From Hyphomicrobiales bacterium (lineage in GTDB: Bacteria > Pseudomonadota > Alphaproteobacteria > Rhizobiales > JACESI01), in contig JBDXGY010000006.1 in NCBI GenBank assembly GCA_039989895.1, forward strand, positions 682,001 through 746,000: a DNA stretch of 64,000 nt, given 5' to 3'. This document shows positions 10,189 through 19,950 of the stretch, piece by piece. A model generated the notes under the pieces. That model was given only the letters and a program-made list of their open reading frames with translations. It was not told where the DNA came from and did no database searches. A program made the position numbers and the translations under genes. Position 1 is the stretch's first letter. Each line of letters starts with the position of its first letter.

Positions 10189-10902
10189 TCAATATTGCCG
10201 AATAAGGCCTACTAATTTGCCTTGAACTTTGACCCTGTCAGGGCCAAAGATTCGTGTTTCATAGGAAGGATTAGCCGCTTCGAGTGCAATGGAAGCACCT
10301 TTGCGTCGCAAGCGTTTCAGCGTGGCTTCTTCTTCATCGACAAGAGCCACGACAATATCGCCATTATCAGCGGAATTCTGATTTTTGATGATGACTGTGT
10401 CACCATCTAAAACACCAGCCTCAATCATAGAATCGCCACGTACTTCGAGTGCATAATGTTCACCATTTGATAGCAAATCAGGTGGGACGGAGATGGAATG
10501 GGAATGCTCTTGTATAGCGGAAATTGGAGTGCCTGCTGCAATGCGGCCCATAACAGGAATAGAGATCGCATCCGTTGTTTCATCTGTATTATTAGATGGT
10601 GTTGGAGGCACTTTACCAAGGCTGCCTTCAATCACACTGGGCGAAAAACCCGTTGAGCGTTGAGTGGAGGCAAGACCTGGTGTTACAGATTCAGGGAGTT
10701 TCAAAATCTCAAGCGCCCGTGCACGGTTGGGCAGGCGACGTAAAAAACCGCGTTCTTCCAATGCTGTAATCAATCGGTGGATACCTGACTTTGATCTTAA
10801 ATCAAGTGCATCTTTCATTTCATCAAAACTTGGCGGAATACCAGATTCCTTCAAACGTTCATTGATGAACATTAAGAGCTCGTGCTGTTTGCGTGTTAAC
10901 AT
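10189..10902 (-). CDS. lexA: LexA repressor, SOS response
   Basis: SOS repressor that cleaves itself when RecA filaments form. The start is set at the ATG giving [10 protein letters not shown], the usual N-terminus; an upstream in-frame start would add 16 atypical residues. The protein is then 237 residues. It has an N-terminal winged helix-turn-helix ([18 protein letters not shown]), an Ala-Gly cleavage site in GRIAAGTP (about residue 122), catalytic Ser in GDSMIEAG (about 156) and Lys in EEATLKRL (about 195). A GTTC-N7-GTTC operator lies 57 bases upstream, so it is probably autoregulated. Confidence 0.97.
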   Translation of the reverse strand: MLTRKQHELLMFINERLKESGIPPSFDEMKDALDLRSKSGIHRLITALEERGFLRRLPNRARALEILKLPESVTPGLASTQRSTGFSPSVIEGSLGKVPPTPSNNTDETTDAISIPVMGRIAAGTPISAIQEHSHSISVPPDLLSNGEHYALEVRGDSMIEAGVLDGDTVIIKNQNSADNGDIVVALVDEEEATLKRLRRKGASIALEAANPSYETRIFGPDRVKVQGKLVGLIRQY

Positions 10903-10958
10903 TGACCGATTCCTGCTTTCCGAATCTTGTTGGATACAAATCAAGAACATTTATAGAT

Positions 10959-10973
10959 GTTCTAGTTGTGTTC
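10959..10973. promoter_or_regulatory. LexA (SOS) box
   Basis: GTTCTAGTTGTGTTC fits the alphaproteobacterial LexA operator GTTC-N7-GTTC exactly. It lies 57-71 bases upstream of the lexA start codon. Confidence 0.8.
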
Positions 10974-11086
10974 CACAAGTGTAAATATTTCGTAAAGCAT
11001 GGCGTTTTGAGCTGAAGCACGTAATCTATTGATGAAATATAGAGATGATAAGTGCCGCAACACACTTGATATATTGGGGTCTAAAA

Positions 11087-11929
11087 TTATCTAAAATACT
11101 CGATGGTTTTTTCAAGCCCGTGTTTAAGCTCAATAGTTGGCTCCCAATTTAGTAATTCTCGTGCTTTTGATATGTCTGGTTTCCGCTGCTTTGGGTCATT
11201 TATGGGCAGTGGCTCCTGTAAGAGCTCTGATTGACTATCAGTCATCTGGATGATCGTTTTAGCCAATTCACCAATTGTGAATTCGTTTGGATTGCCAAGA
11301 TTAATAGGCCCTGTGATGTCATCTGGTGTATCCATCATTCTCATAAAGCCATCAAGTAAGTCATCAACATAACAAAACGACCTTGTTTGTTCTCCATTGC
11401 CATAGATTGTAATAGGGGCATCATTCAAAGCCTGGACAATAAAATTTGAAACGACCCTGCCATCAGCATGATGCATTCTTGGGCCATAGGTATTGAAAAT
11501 ACGTGCAACCTTGACCGGCACACCTACTTGACGATTGTAATCAAAGAATAAAGTCTCCGCACAACGCTTACCTTCATCATAACAAGAGCGTGGGCCGATT
11601 GGGTTCACGTTGCCCCAATATTCTTCCGGTTGCGGGTGAACACTTGGGTCACCGTAAACTTCGCTTGTTGAGGCTTGAAATATTTTGCAACCCAACCGCT
11701 TAGCTAGTCCAAGCATGTTGATGGCGCCGATCACCGATGTTTTTGCCGTCTGCACTGGATCATGTTGATAATGAATAGCCACTAGATTTGTAGGCGGCTT
11801 GTTCCATAAGACTGAGGACAAGGAGGCGGTCATGGCTAAGCTTTTATTCACTAAAGATTTAAGGTTGATGCTATCAAGCAGATTATTGAGTGCGTTCATC
11901 TCTGTGGCTGCTATGCATGCTTGAAGCAA
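11087..11929 (-). pseudogene. 5'-truncated UDP-glucuronate decarboxylase (UXS-like)
   Basis: From HYQHDPVQT (residue 53 of the open frame) to the end it matches UDP-glucuronic acid decarboxylases closely: [10 protein letters not shown], catalytic [24 protein letters not shown] and [13 protein letters not shown]. This enzyme makes UDP-xylose. The N-terminal 85 residues or so with the GxxGxxG NAD-binding loop and first Rossmann strands are missing. In their place stand about 52 unrelated residues, and upstream in frame there is soon a stop (TAG). Loss of the NAD site should abolish activity. It is probably a remnant left by a deletion or rearrangement at the edge of the polysaccharide locus. 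Confidence 0.75.
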
Positions 11930-12267
11930 GCGTGTTGTTGAGAATTGCTAAAGGATTCTTGGAACGAAAGCGGTAAGGTCCATACCCAGAAGCAATTGCT
12001 CTATCTGATTGGTATCAAATGGAATTGTCTTACTACAAGTATTAGCTTATCTTAAGGCCTGAAGTGTCTGGTTGGGCTTGGGTCAATCAAGGCATTTAGC
12101 AACTCCAGATCTTATGTTAGAGAAACCTCATTATGATTTCTTTTATATCAAACATTTCTCAGTATGGCTTGATCTGTTAATCGTCCTAAAAAGAATTCGA
12201 ACAATCTTGACGGGCTAGGGGTCAAAACAATCAAATAGCCCGCTTGATTATCTAATCAAACCTTACA
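11930..12267. other. 338-base region without gene, between truncated UXS and gmd
   Basis: No convincing coding frame, repeat or missing UXS N-terminus was seen on either strand. It must contain the gmd promoter. It may be debris of the rearrangement that removed the 5' part of the neighbouring UXS gene. Confidence 0.5.
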
Positions 12268-13335
12268 ATGAATGGAATAATTTTGACTATAAAAACGGCA
12301 CTTATTACAGGGGTTACAGGGCAGGATGGCGCTTACCTTGCAGAACTACTTCTCTCTAAAGGCTATATCGTTCACGGCATAAAGCGTCGTTCATCTTCAT
12401 TGAATAGTCAGAGAATTGACCACCTTTATCAAGATCCGCATGAGAGCGATGTAAAGTTCAATTTGCATTATGGTGATATGACGGATTCCACTAATTTGAT
12501 CCGTATTATACAAGAAACCCAACCCGATGAAATTTATAACCTTGCCGCCCAATCGCATGTTCAGGTTAGTTTTGAAACACCGGAATATACCGCGAATTCA
12601 GATGCTGTCGGTACCCTTAGATTATTAGAGGCTATTCGACTGCTTTGTTTGACAGAGAAAACACGGTTTTATCAGGCATCAACATCTGAACTTTACGGGA
12701 AAGTACAAGAAACACCGCAATCTGAGACAACGCCGTTTTATCCAAGGTCTCCCTATGCGGCGGCCAAACTCTATGCATACTGGGTTGTCGTAAATTACCG
12801 TGAAGCCTACGGAATGTTCGCATCGAACGGCATACTCTTTAACCATGAAAGTCCAATTCGTGGCGAAACCTTTGTAACTCGTAAGATTACCCATGCAGCG
12901 GCTTCGATATCGTTGGGTTTGCAAGACAAGCTTTACCTCGGCAACATTGATGCAAAACGTGACTGGGGCCATGCGCGCGACTATGTTGAAGGTATGTGGC
13001 GTATGATGCAGCACGATGAACCAGATGATTTTGTTCTGGCAACCGGTGAAACAAGGTCTGTTCGGGAATTTGTCGAGATAGCTTTTGCAGAACTTGGAAT
13101 TACGATTGAATGGAGCGGGCAGGGCGTTGAAGAAAAAGGTATAGATGTTAAATCGGGAAAAGTTTTGATTGAGATCGACCCGAGATACTTTCGTCCGACA
13201 GAGGTAGACATTCTTTTAGGCGACCCTTCCAAAGCCAAAAAACTTTTGGGCTGGGAATGCACAACGAGTTTTTCTGAATTGGTTAAGGATATGGTCGCAT
13301 CAGATCTTGCTTTGTTGAAAAAGAAGTTGGCCTGA
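12268..13335 (+). CDS. gmd: GDP-mannose 4,6-dehydratase
   Basis: Converts GDP-D-mannose to GDP-4-keto-6-deoxymannose, first step to GDP-L-fucose. An extended SDR of 355 residues: NAD(P) loop GVTGQDGAY near residue 14, STSELYG, the catalytic tyrosine segment [12 protein letters not shown], and the family-typical [15 protein letters not shown]. The ATG at 12268 is used; a TTG at 12283 with GGA before it would give an N-terminus closer to the usual one. It is followed 45 bases later by fcl, which completes the pathway. Confidence 0.95.
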   Translation: MNGIILTIKTALITGVTGQDGAYLAELLLSKGYIVHGIKRRSSSLNSQRIDHLYQDPHESDVKFNLHYGDMTDSTNLIRIIQETQPDEIYNLAAQSHVQVSFETPEYTANSDAVGTLRLLEAIRLLCLTEKTRFYQASTSELYGKVQETPQSETTPFYPRSPYAAAKLYAYWVVVNYREAYGMFASNGILFNHESPIRGETFVTRKITHAAASISLGLQDKLYLGNIDAKRDWGHARDYVEGMWRMMQHDEPDDFVLATGETRSVREFVEIAFAELGITIEWSGQGVEEKGIDVKSGKVLIEIDPRYFRPTEVDILLGDPSKAKKLLGWECTTSFSELVKDMVASDLALLKKKLA

Positions 13336-13380
13336 TAATGCCGAACTTGGGTTTTAAAATAATTGAATTAGGCATGTCTA

Positions 13381-14313
13381 ATGTTTGATCTGAGCAACAA
13401 AAAAGTATGTGTAGCAGGCAATCGCGGCATGGTAGGAGCCGCCCTTGTGAGGCGACTACAATCAGAGAATTGCGATATATTGGGTGTGGGCCGCAAAGAG
13501 GTTGATTTTATCAATCAGGCAGCGGTCGAAACTTGGATGCAATCCAGCAAACCTGATGTGGTCTTTATTGCTGCTGCCAAGGTCGGTGGTATTCATGCCA
13601 ATAACATCTATCCAGCGGATTTTCTTTATGAGAATTTGATGATTGAGGCAAATCTGATCCATGCTGCATTTAAAGCAGGTGTCGAAAAACTCGTATTTTT
13701 AGGTTCTACGTGTATCTATCCGCGACTGGCGCCACAACCGATGCAGGAAGATTCGCTGCTAACCGGACCATTGGAGCCAACAAATCAATGGTATGCAATT
13801 GCCAAGATTGCCGGAATAAAGTTATGTCAGGCTTACCGCAAACAGTATGGTTGCGATTTCATTTCTTTAATGCCAACAAATTTGTATGGTCCAGATGATA
13901 ACTATAATTTGGAGAACTGCCATGTTTTGCCTGCGTTGTTAAGAAAAGCGTACGAGGCAAAAATACGAAATGCCGAGACTTTATCGGTATGGGGAAGTGG
14001 TGATCCTTTGCGTGAGTTTTTACACGTAGATGATCTTGCTGACGCTGTTGTGTTCCTGACAAAAAATTATAGCGATGAAAATCTCATTAATGTTGGCTCT
14101 GGGGAAGAAGTGTCGATCCGTGGGCTCGCCGAAATTATTTGTGATGTTGTCGGCTTTAAAGGAGAATTGGTCTTTGATGCCTCAAAACCAGATGGCACCC
14201 CACGCAAACTTAGTGATGTTACAAAATTGAAATTGCTGGGCTGGAATAATGCGAGAAAACTAAACCTCGGAGTGAAGTCAACTTATGAAGATATTGCTCA
14301 TACTTGGATATGA
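13381..14313 (+). CDS. fcl: GDP-L-fucose synthase
   Basis: Epimerises and reduces GDP-4-keto-6-deoxymannose to GDP-L-fucose using NADPH. 310 residues, normal length. The N-terminus VCVAGNRGMVGAALVRRL carries the dinucleotide loop, FLGSTCIYPRLAPQP and the YAIAKIAG segment hold the SDR catalytic residues, and PTNLYGPDDNY is typical of the family. It forms an operon with gmd. The two genes predict fucose, or a sugar made from it, in the cell's polysaccharide. Confidence 0.95.
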   Translation: MFDLSNKKVCVAGNRGMVGAALVRRLQSENCDILGVGRKEVDFINQAAVETWMQSSKPDVVFIAAAKVGGIHANNIYPADFLYENLMIEANLIHAAFKAGVEKLVFLGSTCIYPRLAPQPMQEDSLLTGPLEPTNQWYAIAKIAGIKLCQAYRKQYGCDFISLMPTNLYGPDDNYNLENCHVLPALLRKAYEAKIRNAETLSVWGSGDPLREFLHVDDLADAVVFLTKNYSDENLINVGSGEEVSIRGLAEIICDVVGFKGELVFDASKPDGTPRKLSDVTKLKLLGWNNARKLNLGVKSTYEDIAHTWI

Positions 14314-14868
14314 GCTATTTAAATTATTTTTTGTACCTGCAATGGCTTTGTTAGGCTGGAGCCCGTTATCAAAAAAAAGTTCACCAATAACCGGCAACCT
14401 TATACTCATTCGCTTGTACAGTTGCTCACCTTGGTTTTGCTTACATTATGATTGAAACGACCTTACGACAGACAAACCTGACGAAAATAATGTTTTGCCT
14501 GTTGTTTAGTTAAATCTAATTTGAAAAAAAATTATTAGTATTTTATTATTCAAAACAAATTAAAATAATTTGTTAATAAAACGGTCATCGGTATGTGGTA
14601 GCTTTATGAATAAGCTATTGATAAACATTGATTTATTGCAGTTTTGATTGGTTAAAGATATCACATTTCATTGTTGGGTGTATTAAATGTGTGATTGTAA
14701 TTGTAGGTTGCAATAAAAAGTAATTTGCGTTATCAATTGACTTGAGTTAATGAGTCTCTAATTGACTTGAGTTAATGAGTCTCTAAATGAATATTCTAAT
14801 GAGGTTTTTAAGCTATCGCATATGTGATTTTGAAAACTCTCAAGAACCATGAAACAGGAATGATAAAA
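14314..14868. other. 555-base AT-rich intergenic region
   Basis: Strongly AT-rich and without a convincing gene. It holds a two-copy 25-base tandem repeat (14735-14784) and an imperfect inverted repeat around CACATTT/AAATGTG near 14662-14692, both upstream of the FecR-like secreted-protein gene. This is likely a regulatory region. Confidence 0.5.
14735..14784. repeat. 25-bp perfect tandem repeat, two copies
   Basis: Units 14735-14759 and 14760-14784 are identical (begin AATTGACTTGAG, end AATGAGTCTCT). Each unit contains GACT and AGTC as an imperfect inverted repeat, and a TTGACT that resembles a -35 box. The repeat ends 84 bases before the chosen start of the next gene. Confidence 0.7.
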
Positions 14869-15477
14869 ATGAATAAGGTATTGAGCTCTGTATTAAGCCT
14901 TTCTTTGGTGGCAGCGACTTCGGCGCATACATCAATTGCATTTGCGGCAAATGATACAATCAATTGTAGTTGTGTTTCAGCCTCAGCGGGTAATTCTGCT
15001 GGTAAAGTTATTTCTGTAGCCGGGGAAGTTCTTCAGTCTGGCAAGTCTGGCTATAGCCAAGCAGTAGCTGGTTCTGATATTTCTGTAGGGTCTCTTTTGA
15101 GCGTTGGAGAAAAGTCTGCTGCGAAGGTCTCATTTGGTTCTTCTTGTTCAGTTTTGGTTCCTGCAAATTCTGAGTTGAAAGTTTCTCTCACAGATAATGT
15201 CGCTGCTCCGATATGCGCTAGTATTTCATCTACAGGGCAAAAGGAAGCTTCCGTAACAACTTTTGACACGATTGAAACTAAATATGGGGCTGACCTTCCT
15301 GAAGCTGTGTCTGATTCAGTCCTCGCACCAGTAACTGAGGCTGTTACTGGTGGTGGTTTCTCCCCTGCTTACTTGCTTCTCGGCGCCGCAGTCCTTGGTG
15401 GTGTTGGATATGGCATTTTTGAACTGATTGACGACGACGATGATGATGCTGCCGGCGCTTCTCCAGCAACTCCATAG
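14869..15477 (+). CDS. secreted FecR-like domain protein with C-terminal membrane segment
   Basis: Start chosen at the ATG with CAGGA nine bases upstream, giving 202 residues beginning MNKVLSS; in-frame upstream starts exist at 14824 (GTG) and 14860. Signal peptide about residues 1-26 (cut after AFA). A FecR-like beta segment follows (VISVAGEVLQSG, then SVGSLLSVGEKSAAKVSFG). Four Cys (NCSC, SSCS, PICAS) could form disulfides. A hydrophobic helix (about 164-185) precedes a run of six Asp and a short tail. The function is unknown. It stands alone with its own upstream repeats and terminator, at the head of the polysaccharide export genes, so a periplasmic envelope role is likely. Confidence 0.75.
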   Translation: MNKVLSSVLSLSLVAATSAHTSIAFAANDTINCSCVSASAGNSAGKVISVAGEVLQSGKSGYSQAVAGSDISVGSLLSVGEKSAAKVSFGSSCSVLVPANSELKVSLTDNVAAPICASISSTGQKEASVTTFDTIETKYGADLPEAVSDSVLAPVTEAVTGGGFSPAYLLLGAAVLGGVGYGIFELIDDDDDDAAGASPATP

Positions 15478-15507
15478 TTGATTTTCTTTCAGATTTGATT
15501 TTGAATT

Positions 15508-15544
15508 ATTAATGTCGCACCATAATGGTTGCGGCATTAATTTT
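15508..15544 (+). terminator. terminator after FecR-like gene
   Basis: ATTAATG pairs with CATTAAT, extended inward by CGCA/TGCG with a G-U pair and one bulge, then TTTT. It lies 30 bases after the stop codon. Confidence 0.65.
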
Positions 15545-15745
15545 GCGGTAATATCAGTATTTGAAATCTAGCATATTCATGCGTGACAACTGTTTAGTTC
15601 CAGCGTTCATGTAGGGTACATGTCGCATGAGTAAATATATTATTCCGATAGTAGTTTAATATAGGAGAATGGATAAGGGTAATATCTGATCTTTTATTTT
15701 AAATGTAGCTATGTGAATCAATTGAAAAGATAGCTGTCCTGTTAA

Positions 15746-16534
15746 ATGATAGACCTACACAGTCATATACTTCATGGCATTGATGATGGTGCAAAGGATA
15801 TTGAGATGTCAGTTGAAATGGCCAGATTGGCTGTTGCTGATGGAACAACACATATCGCTTGTACGCCACATATTATGCCTGGCATTTATGATAACGACAC
15901 CGGTATAATCCAGCAGAAAATGAGCGAACTAGAAGAAGCGCTCAAACAACAAGAACTGCCTCTCAAACTGATAATTGGTGCCGATGTGCATATTGGTCCA
16001 TCAAACGTCCAAGGATTGCAAGCTGGTTATATACCATCATTGAATGGAACACGTTATTTTCTATTTGAACCTAGCCATCATGTCATGCCACCCAAAATTG
16101 TTGAGTTCAGTAAAAAAATATTGGCCGAAAATTACATTCCAATTCTGACTCACCCTGAGAGACTCACTTGGATTGAGAGCCATTATGACAAGATGGTTGA
16201 AATGGACGAATTAGGCGTTCCAATTCAATTGACAGCAGCATCAATAACCGGACGATTTGGGGATAGAGCTAAGTATTGGTCAGAACGTATGTTAGATGAG
16301 GGGCGTGTAGATATCATAGCAAGTGATGCACATAATTTAAAAAGTCGCCCGCCTGGACTTAGTAAAGCATTCGAGATCATCTCCGCCCGTTTGGACGAAT
16401 CAGCGGCTATTCAAATTGTCCATGAAAACCCAAAGTTGATTATGGAAAACCAGCCGCTCCCAAGAAAAAACCGTAGTGTTATTAAAAGGGATGGTAAAGA
16501 AAAATCAAAGGGCTTCTGGAGTTGGTTCAAATAG
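15746..16534 (+). CDS. CpsB/CapC-type tyrosine-protein phosphatase
   Basis: A metal-dependent PHP-fold phosphatase that dephosphorylates the BY-kinase controlling polysaccharide export and chain length. 262 residues. Metal-binding motifs are DLHSHILHGIDDGA at the N-terminus, CTPHI (about residue 40), a His pair in EPSHHVMPP, THPERL and SDAHNLKSRPPG near the end. The C-terminal 25 residues are Lys/Arg-rich. Its likely substrate, the tyrosine autokinase, is encoded two genes downstream. This family is commoner in Firmicutes, but it also occurs in Gram-negative polysaccharide loci. Confidence 0.88.
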   Translation: MIDLHSHILHGIDDGAKDIEMSVEMARLAVADGTTHIACTPHIMPGIYDNDTGIIQQKMSELEEALKQQELPLKLIIGADVHIGPSNVQGLQAGYIPSLNGTRYFLFEPSHHVMPPKIVEFSKKILAENYIPILTHPERLTWIESHYDKMVEMDELGVPIQLTAASITGRFGDRAKYWSERMLDEGRVDIIASDAHNLKSRPPGLSKAFEIISARLDESAAIQIVHENPKLIMENQPLPRKNRSVIKRDGKEKSKGFWSWFK

Positions 16535-16734
16535 ATAGAAGTTGGATTTAGGAATAGATAACAATTTTAGCTAAAAAAACGGGCAATTGATAGAGTATCT
16601 AAAATACTCAAATTTTGCTATTATCTTATTCTTGTCATAAAAATAAGACTTGTATCATAAGCTATTAGGGCAAGTATTTTGAATATGATTAAAATAAAAT
16701 GAGTGGTGTTGAGTTATTATAAAGGGCGACAGTA

Positions 16735-17511
16735 ATGGTTTTGAACAGTTTAAATAAATTATGCTGTCATGTGATATTGATCGGATGTTGCGTGCTTATC
16801 TCCGCCTGCGGTGTGGAAAGACAAGTACCGGTAACTGCTCTCGTATCGCCACAAGATAATGTTCAGCTTCCGAATGGAGATAAGTCTATTGAAAATGACC
16901 TCCAAATTGTTGAAAGCTTGCCAGCCCCTGAAAACACGCGGGGTGGTGCTGATTCTGTGCTCTTAGTTGGTGATTTGCTGGAGGTTGATGTTTTTCAGGT
17001 AGATGAGCTTGATAAGACCGTCCAAATTGATTCCAGTGGCCGCATTTCAATGCCTTTGATAGGTCGTGTAGCCGCCGCTGGCAAAACTGTTGGTGCTTTA
17101 GAAAGTGAGCTAGAAAGATTATATGAAATAAAGCACTTGCAATCTCCTGATATCGCAGTTTTGGTTACAGAATCCAAAGGTCAGCAAGTCACACTTAATG
17201 GAGAGTTTTTAACGCCTGGGGTTTATCCGAGCAGCTCGAATACCACGCTCTTGCAAGCTGTTGCCCTTGCAAGGGGGCTTTCGCCAATTGCTGATACCGG
17301 CAAAATATTCGTTTATCGAGATTTTCAAGGGAAGAAGCTTGTAGCTAATTATAATCTCAAGAAAATTCAACAAGGTCAGGCAATTGATCCAAAAATTTTT
17401 GGTGGTGACATAATCGTCGCATTTTCATCTAAAACAAAGTTGGCTCAGAAAAACCTGAAAGAAACACTTGGGGTTGCGGCAAATGCTGTGCGAGCAATTC
17501 CATTGCTATAG
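16735..17511 (+). CDS. polysaccharide export lipoprotein (OPX / Wza-like)
   Basis: Outer-membrane polysaccharide export protein. 258 residues, with an N-terminal lipoprotein signal ending LISAC (Cys at about residue 25). The Poly_export domain starts at LLVGDLLEVDVFQVDELDKT, followed by a SLBB-type repeat (VTLNGEFLTPGVYP). It is shorter than E. coli Wza (about 380 residues), so it may lack the C-terminal outer-membrane helix, as the short OPX class does. It lies between the phosphatase and the BY-kinase that work with it. Confidence 0.9.
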   Translation: MVLNSLNKLCCHVILIGCCVLISACGVERQVPVTALVSPQDNVQLPNGDKSIENDLQIVESLPAPENTRGGADSVLLVGDLLEVDVFQVDELDKTVQIDSSGRISMPLIGRVAAAGKTVGALESELERLYEIKHLQSPDIAVLVTESKGQQVTLNGEFLTPGVYPSSSNTTLLQAVALARGLSPIADTGKIFVYRDFQGKKLVANYNLKKIQQGQAIDPKIFGGDIIVAFSSKTKLAQKNLKETLGVAANAVRAIPLL

Positions 17512-17601
17512 TGGTTGATTGTGTAATGAGTTCAATAGATAGCGATAAACAATGCCATTCTAAAAAGCCACCAATTCTATTATGCGAGTAACACTGCTTA
17601 T

Positions 17602-19950
17602 ATGAAACCCGATTATCTCCCCACGCACTTAGAAGCCAGCTCGCATCCAGTGATGCCGATGCCTAATGGTGGCTACAACCACCATGGCTTCAATCCATAT
17701 AGTAATCCGGAAGAAGAAGAGAGTACTTTTGATCCTGTAAAACTGTTTTGGTACGTCATTCATTACCGACTGTTACTGGCAGCCTTCTTTATCGCAGCTA
17801 TCGTGCTCGCTGTATTCTTTAATTTTTTGCAGACACCTCAATATGGTTCAACCACTAGAATTGAAGTTTTGACCAGCAGTGCCAAAGTTTTCCAAGACTT
17901 GGAAGTGACTTCCCAGTCAAATGATTTGCGAACCTTTGAGACAGCAAGACAAAAGATGTTGTCACGGGAATTGGCTAAGAGAGTTATATTTGAACTAGGC
18001 CTTGCTGAAGACCCGGATTTTTTATCGCCTACACCTAAATTCTCTTTAACTAATATAACCAAGCGATTTACATTAGGCTCAGATAAACGGGAGCTTGGCG
18101 AGTTAACTGCCGAACAACGAGAGGAAGTAGCTCTTGATAAAATCAAAAAAAATCTCTCCATTAATTTGATCAGAAATACGAGCATTCTTGCGGTTAATTA
18201 TACCCATCCCGACCCTGAAATAGCTGCGAAAATTTCTAATGAGATGGCTAAGAGTTATATCGAACAAAGTATTGATAAAAAAAGCGAAACATCCACCGTT
18301 GCAAAAGACTTTATCCAACAACAAGTGATTCAGACCAAAGAGAGTCTTCATAAGTCGGAAAAAGAACTTGTTAAATATGCCGAAGATGCCGGTATAACAG
18401 TTACAGGAAATGAAGTTTCCCTGATTGCATCAAGCATAGCTGAAATTAATTCGGCACTATCTCAGGCTGTTCAAGAGCGTCTTGAGGCAGAGCGCTTCAA
18501 GGCGCAAATTTCTAATGGTGACGCAGCTTCTCTGCCCGATGTATTTGCAAGTGGATCGATACAGACAACTAATTTGAAAATTGCTGAACTCCGCGCTACT
18601 TATCAAGAAAAACTTGGTACGCTTAAGCCTGGTTTTCCTGAAATGATCAGGTTAAATGCTCAGATAAATGAACTGCGCAAACAGGTGAGGTCCGAAATCA
18701 ATTCGATCGCTAAATCTGTTGAACTAAAATATGAGCAGAGTAAATCAAAGGAAGCATCACTGCGGCTTGAATTAGCTGAATTGGAAAAGCAACAATCTTC
18801 TTACCAACGAAAGAATATTCAATATACAATTTTGAAGCGAGAGGTGGATTCTAATCGCCGTCAATACGAGTCTTTAATTACTAAATTGAGTGATGTGGGA
18901 ATCGGATCGGAATTGCGTGATGCCAGTGCGAATATCGTAGAGTTCGCTGTACCTGCTATACGTCCTTTATCTCCTAAATTACTACTGAACCTTGTTGCGT
19001 TTCTAGCCGCTTTTGCTGGCTTAGCTGCGGCAACAGTCTATGTCTTGGAACTATTAAACAACACATTTAGTATTCCAGATCAGTTGGAGAATGAACTCAA
19101 TATTCCAATCCTCGGGGTTCTTCCTTATACGGAGAGCGGTGAGCTATTGGAAACGATCGACAACCCGAATTCAGCACTATCAGAAGCTTATAGAACTTTG
19201 CGTACTTCGGTTCAGTTTACGGGTACGGATACTAATATTCGCAGCTTGATGGTAACCAGCTCTGAGCCTTCGGAGGGTAAATCAACCACGGCTTTTCGTC
19301 TTGCCCATGATTTTGCCTCTCTTGGTCGTAAGGTCTTATTGATTGATGCAGATTTGCGCAAACCTCGTATGCACCGTCTCTTTAATACGGACGCTGGGAT
19401 AGGTCTAAGTAATCTTCTCACCAATGTTGTGCGCGGTGGAGATGTCGTTAAGATTTTCCGCGAAACGGATAATCCTAATATTACTTTTCTTTCTGCAGGA
19501 ACAATCCCTCCAAATCCTTCAGATCTTCTGGTCTCACAAAAAATGGGGCTGACCATCCACTATTGCACTAAGAAGTATGATTTGGTGATCATTGATTGTC
19601 CGCCAGTAATGGGGCTGTCAGATGCGCCAATTATAGCGCGGCAGGTTGATGCAACGTTGGTTGTTGTTTCGTCTAAACAGGTAACGCGCAAAGCGGCAAA
19701 AAATGCATTGAAGAGGCTGCGTGCAGTTGGCGCCAATGTGATTGGTTGTGCGTTTACTAAATTCAAAGTCAATCAACTCGACTATAATTATGCCTATCGA
19801 TATATGCAGTATAATTATTATTCTTATGAGAGCGACGAGCCACAACCAGCCTTGGTATCAAACGATATTAGTGATGTTAACGAGCATTCATCGCAAAAAA
19901 GCAACACATTTAGTCGTTTAGCGAGCCGGTTTGGATTTGCTAATAGATGA
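17602..19950 (+). CDS. polysaccharide co-polymerase / tyrosine autokinase (Wzc-like)
   Basis: Inner-membrane BY-kinase that couples polymerisation to export through the OPX pore. 782 residues. One membrane helix lies at about 57-76 and a second at about 460-482, enclosing a Wzz-type periplasmic domain with coiled-coil. The cytoplasmic kinase has Walker A SSEPSEGKST (Lys about 560), Walker A' LLIDADLRKP (about 578) and Walker B VIIDCPPVMG (about 661). A tyrosine cluster at 728-745 (YNYAYRYMQYNYYSY) is the likely autophosphorylation tail. Its phosphatase and OPX partner precede it. Confidence 0.93.
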   Translation: MKPDYLPTHLEASSHPVMPMPNGGYNHHGFNPYSNPEEEESTFDPVKLFWYVIHYRLLLAAFFIAAIVLAVFFNFLQTPQYGSTTRIEVLTSSAKVFQDLEVTSQSNDLRTFETARQKMLSRELAKRVIFELGLAEDPDFLSPTPKFSLTNITKRFTLGSDKRELGELTAEQREEVALDKIKKNLSINLIRNTSILAVNYTHPDPEIAAKISNEMAKSYIEQSIDKKSETSTVAKDFIQQQVIQTKESLHKSEKELVKYAEDAGITVTGNEVSLIASSIAEINSALSQAVQERLEAERFKAQISNGDAASLPDVFASGSIQTTNLKIAELRATYQEKLGTLKPGFPEMIRLNAQINELRKQVRSEINSIAKSVELKYEQSKSKEASLRLELAELEKQQSSYQRKNIQYTILKREVDSNRRQYESLITKLSDVGIGSELRDASANIVEFAVPAIRPLSPKLLLNLVAFLAAFAGLAAATVYVLELLNNTFSIPDQLENELNIPILGVLPYTESGELLETIDNPNSALSEAYRTLRTSVQFTGTDTNIRSLMVTSSEPSEGKSTTAFRLAHDFASLGRKVLLIDADLRKPRMHRLFNTDAGIGLSNLLTNVVRGGDVVKIFRETDNPNITFLSAGTIPPNPSDLLVSQKMGLTIHYCTKKYDLVIIDCPPVMGLSDAPIIARQVDATLVVVSSKQVTRKAAKNALKRLRAVGANVIGCAFTKFKVNQLDYNYAYRYMQYNYYSYESDEPQPALVSNDISDVNEHSSQKSNTFSRLASRFGFANR

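Noticed and set aside
11930-12267. Insertion-sequence remnant beside the truncated UXS gene
   Set aside because: No terminal inverted repeats, target duplication or transposase-like residues could be found.
14735-14784. CRISPR array
   Set aside because: Only two units, directly adjacent without spacers, and no cas genes.
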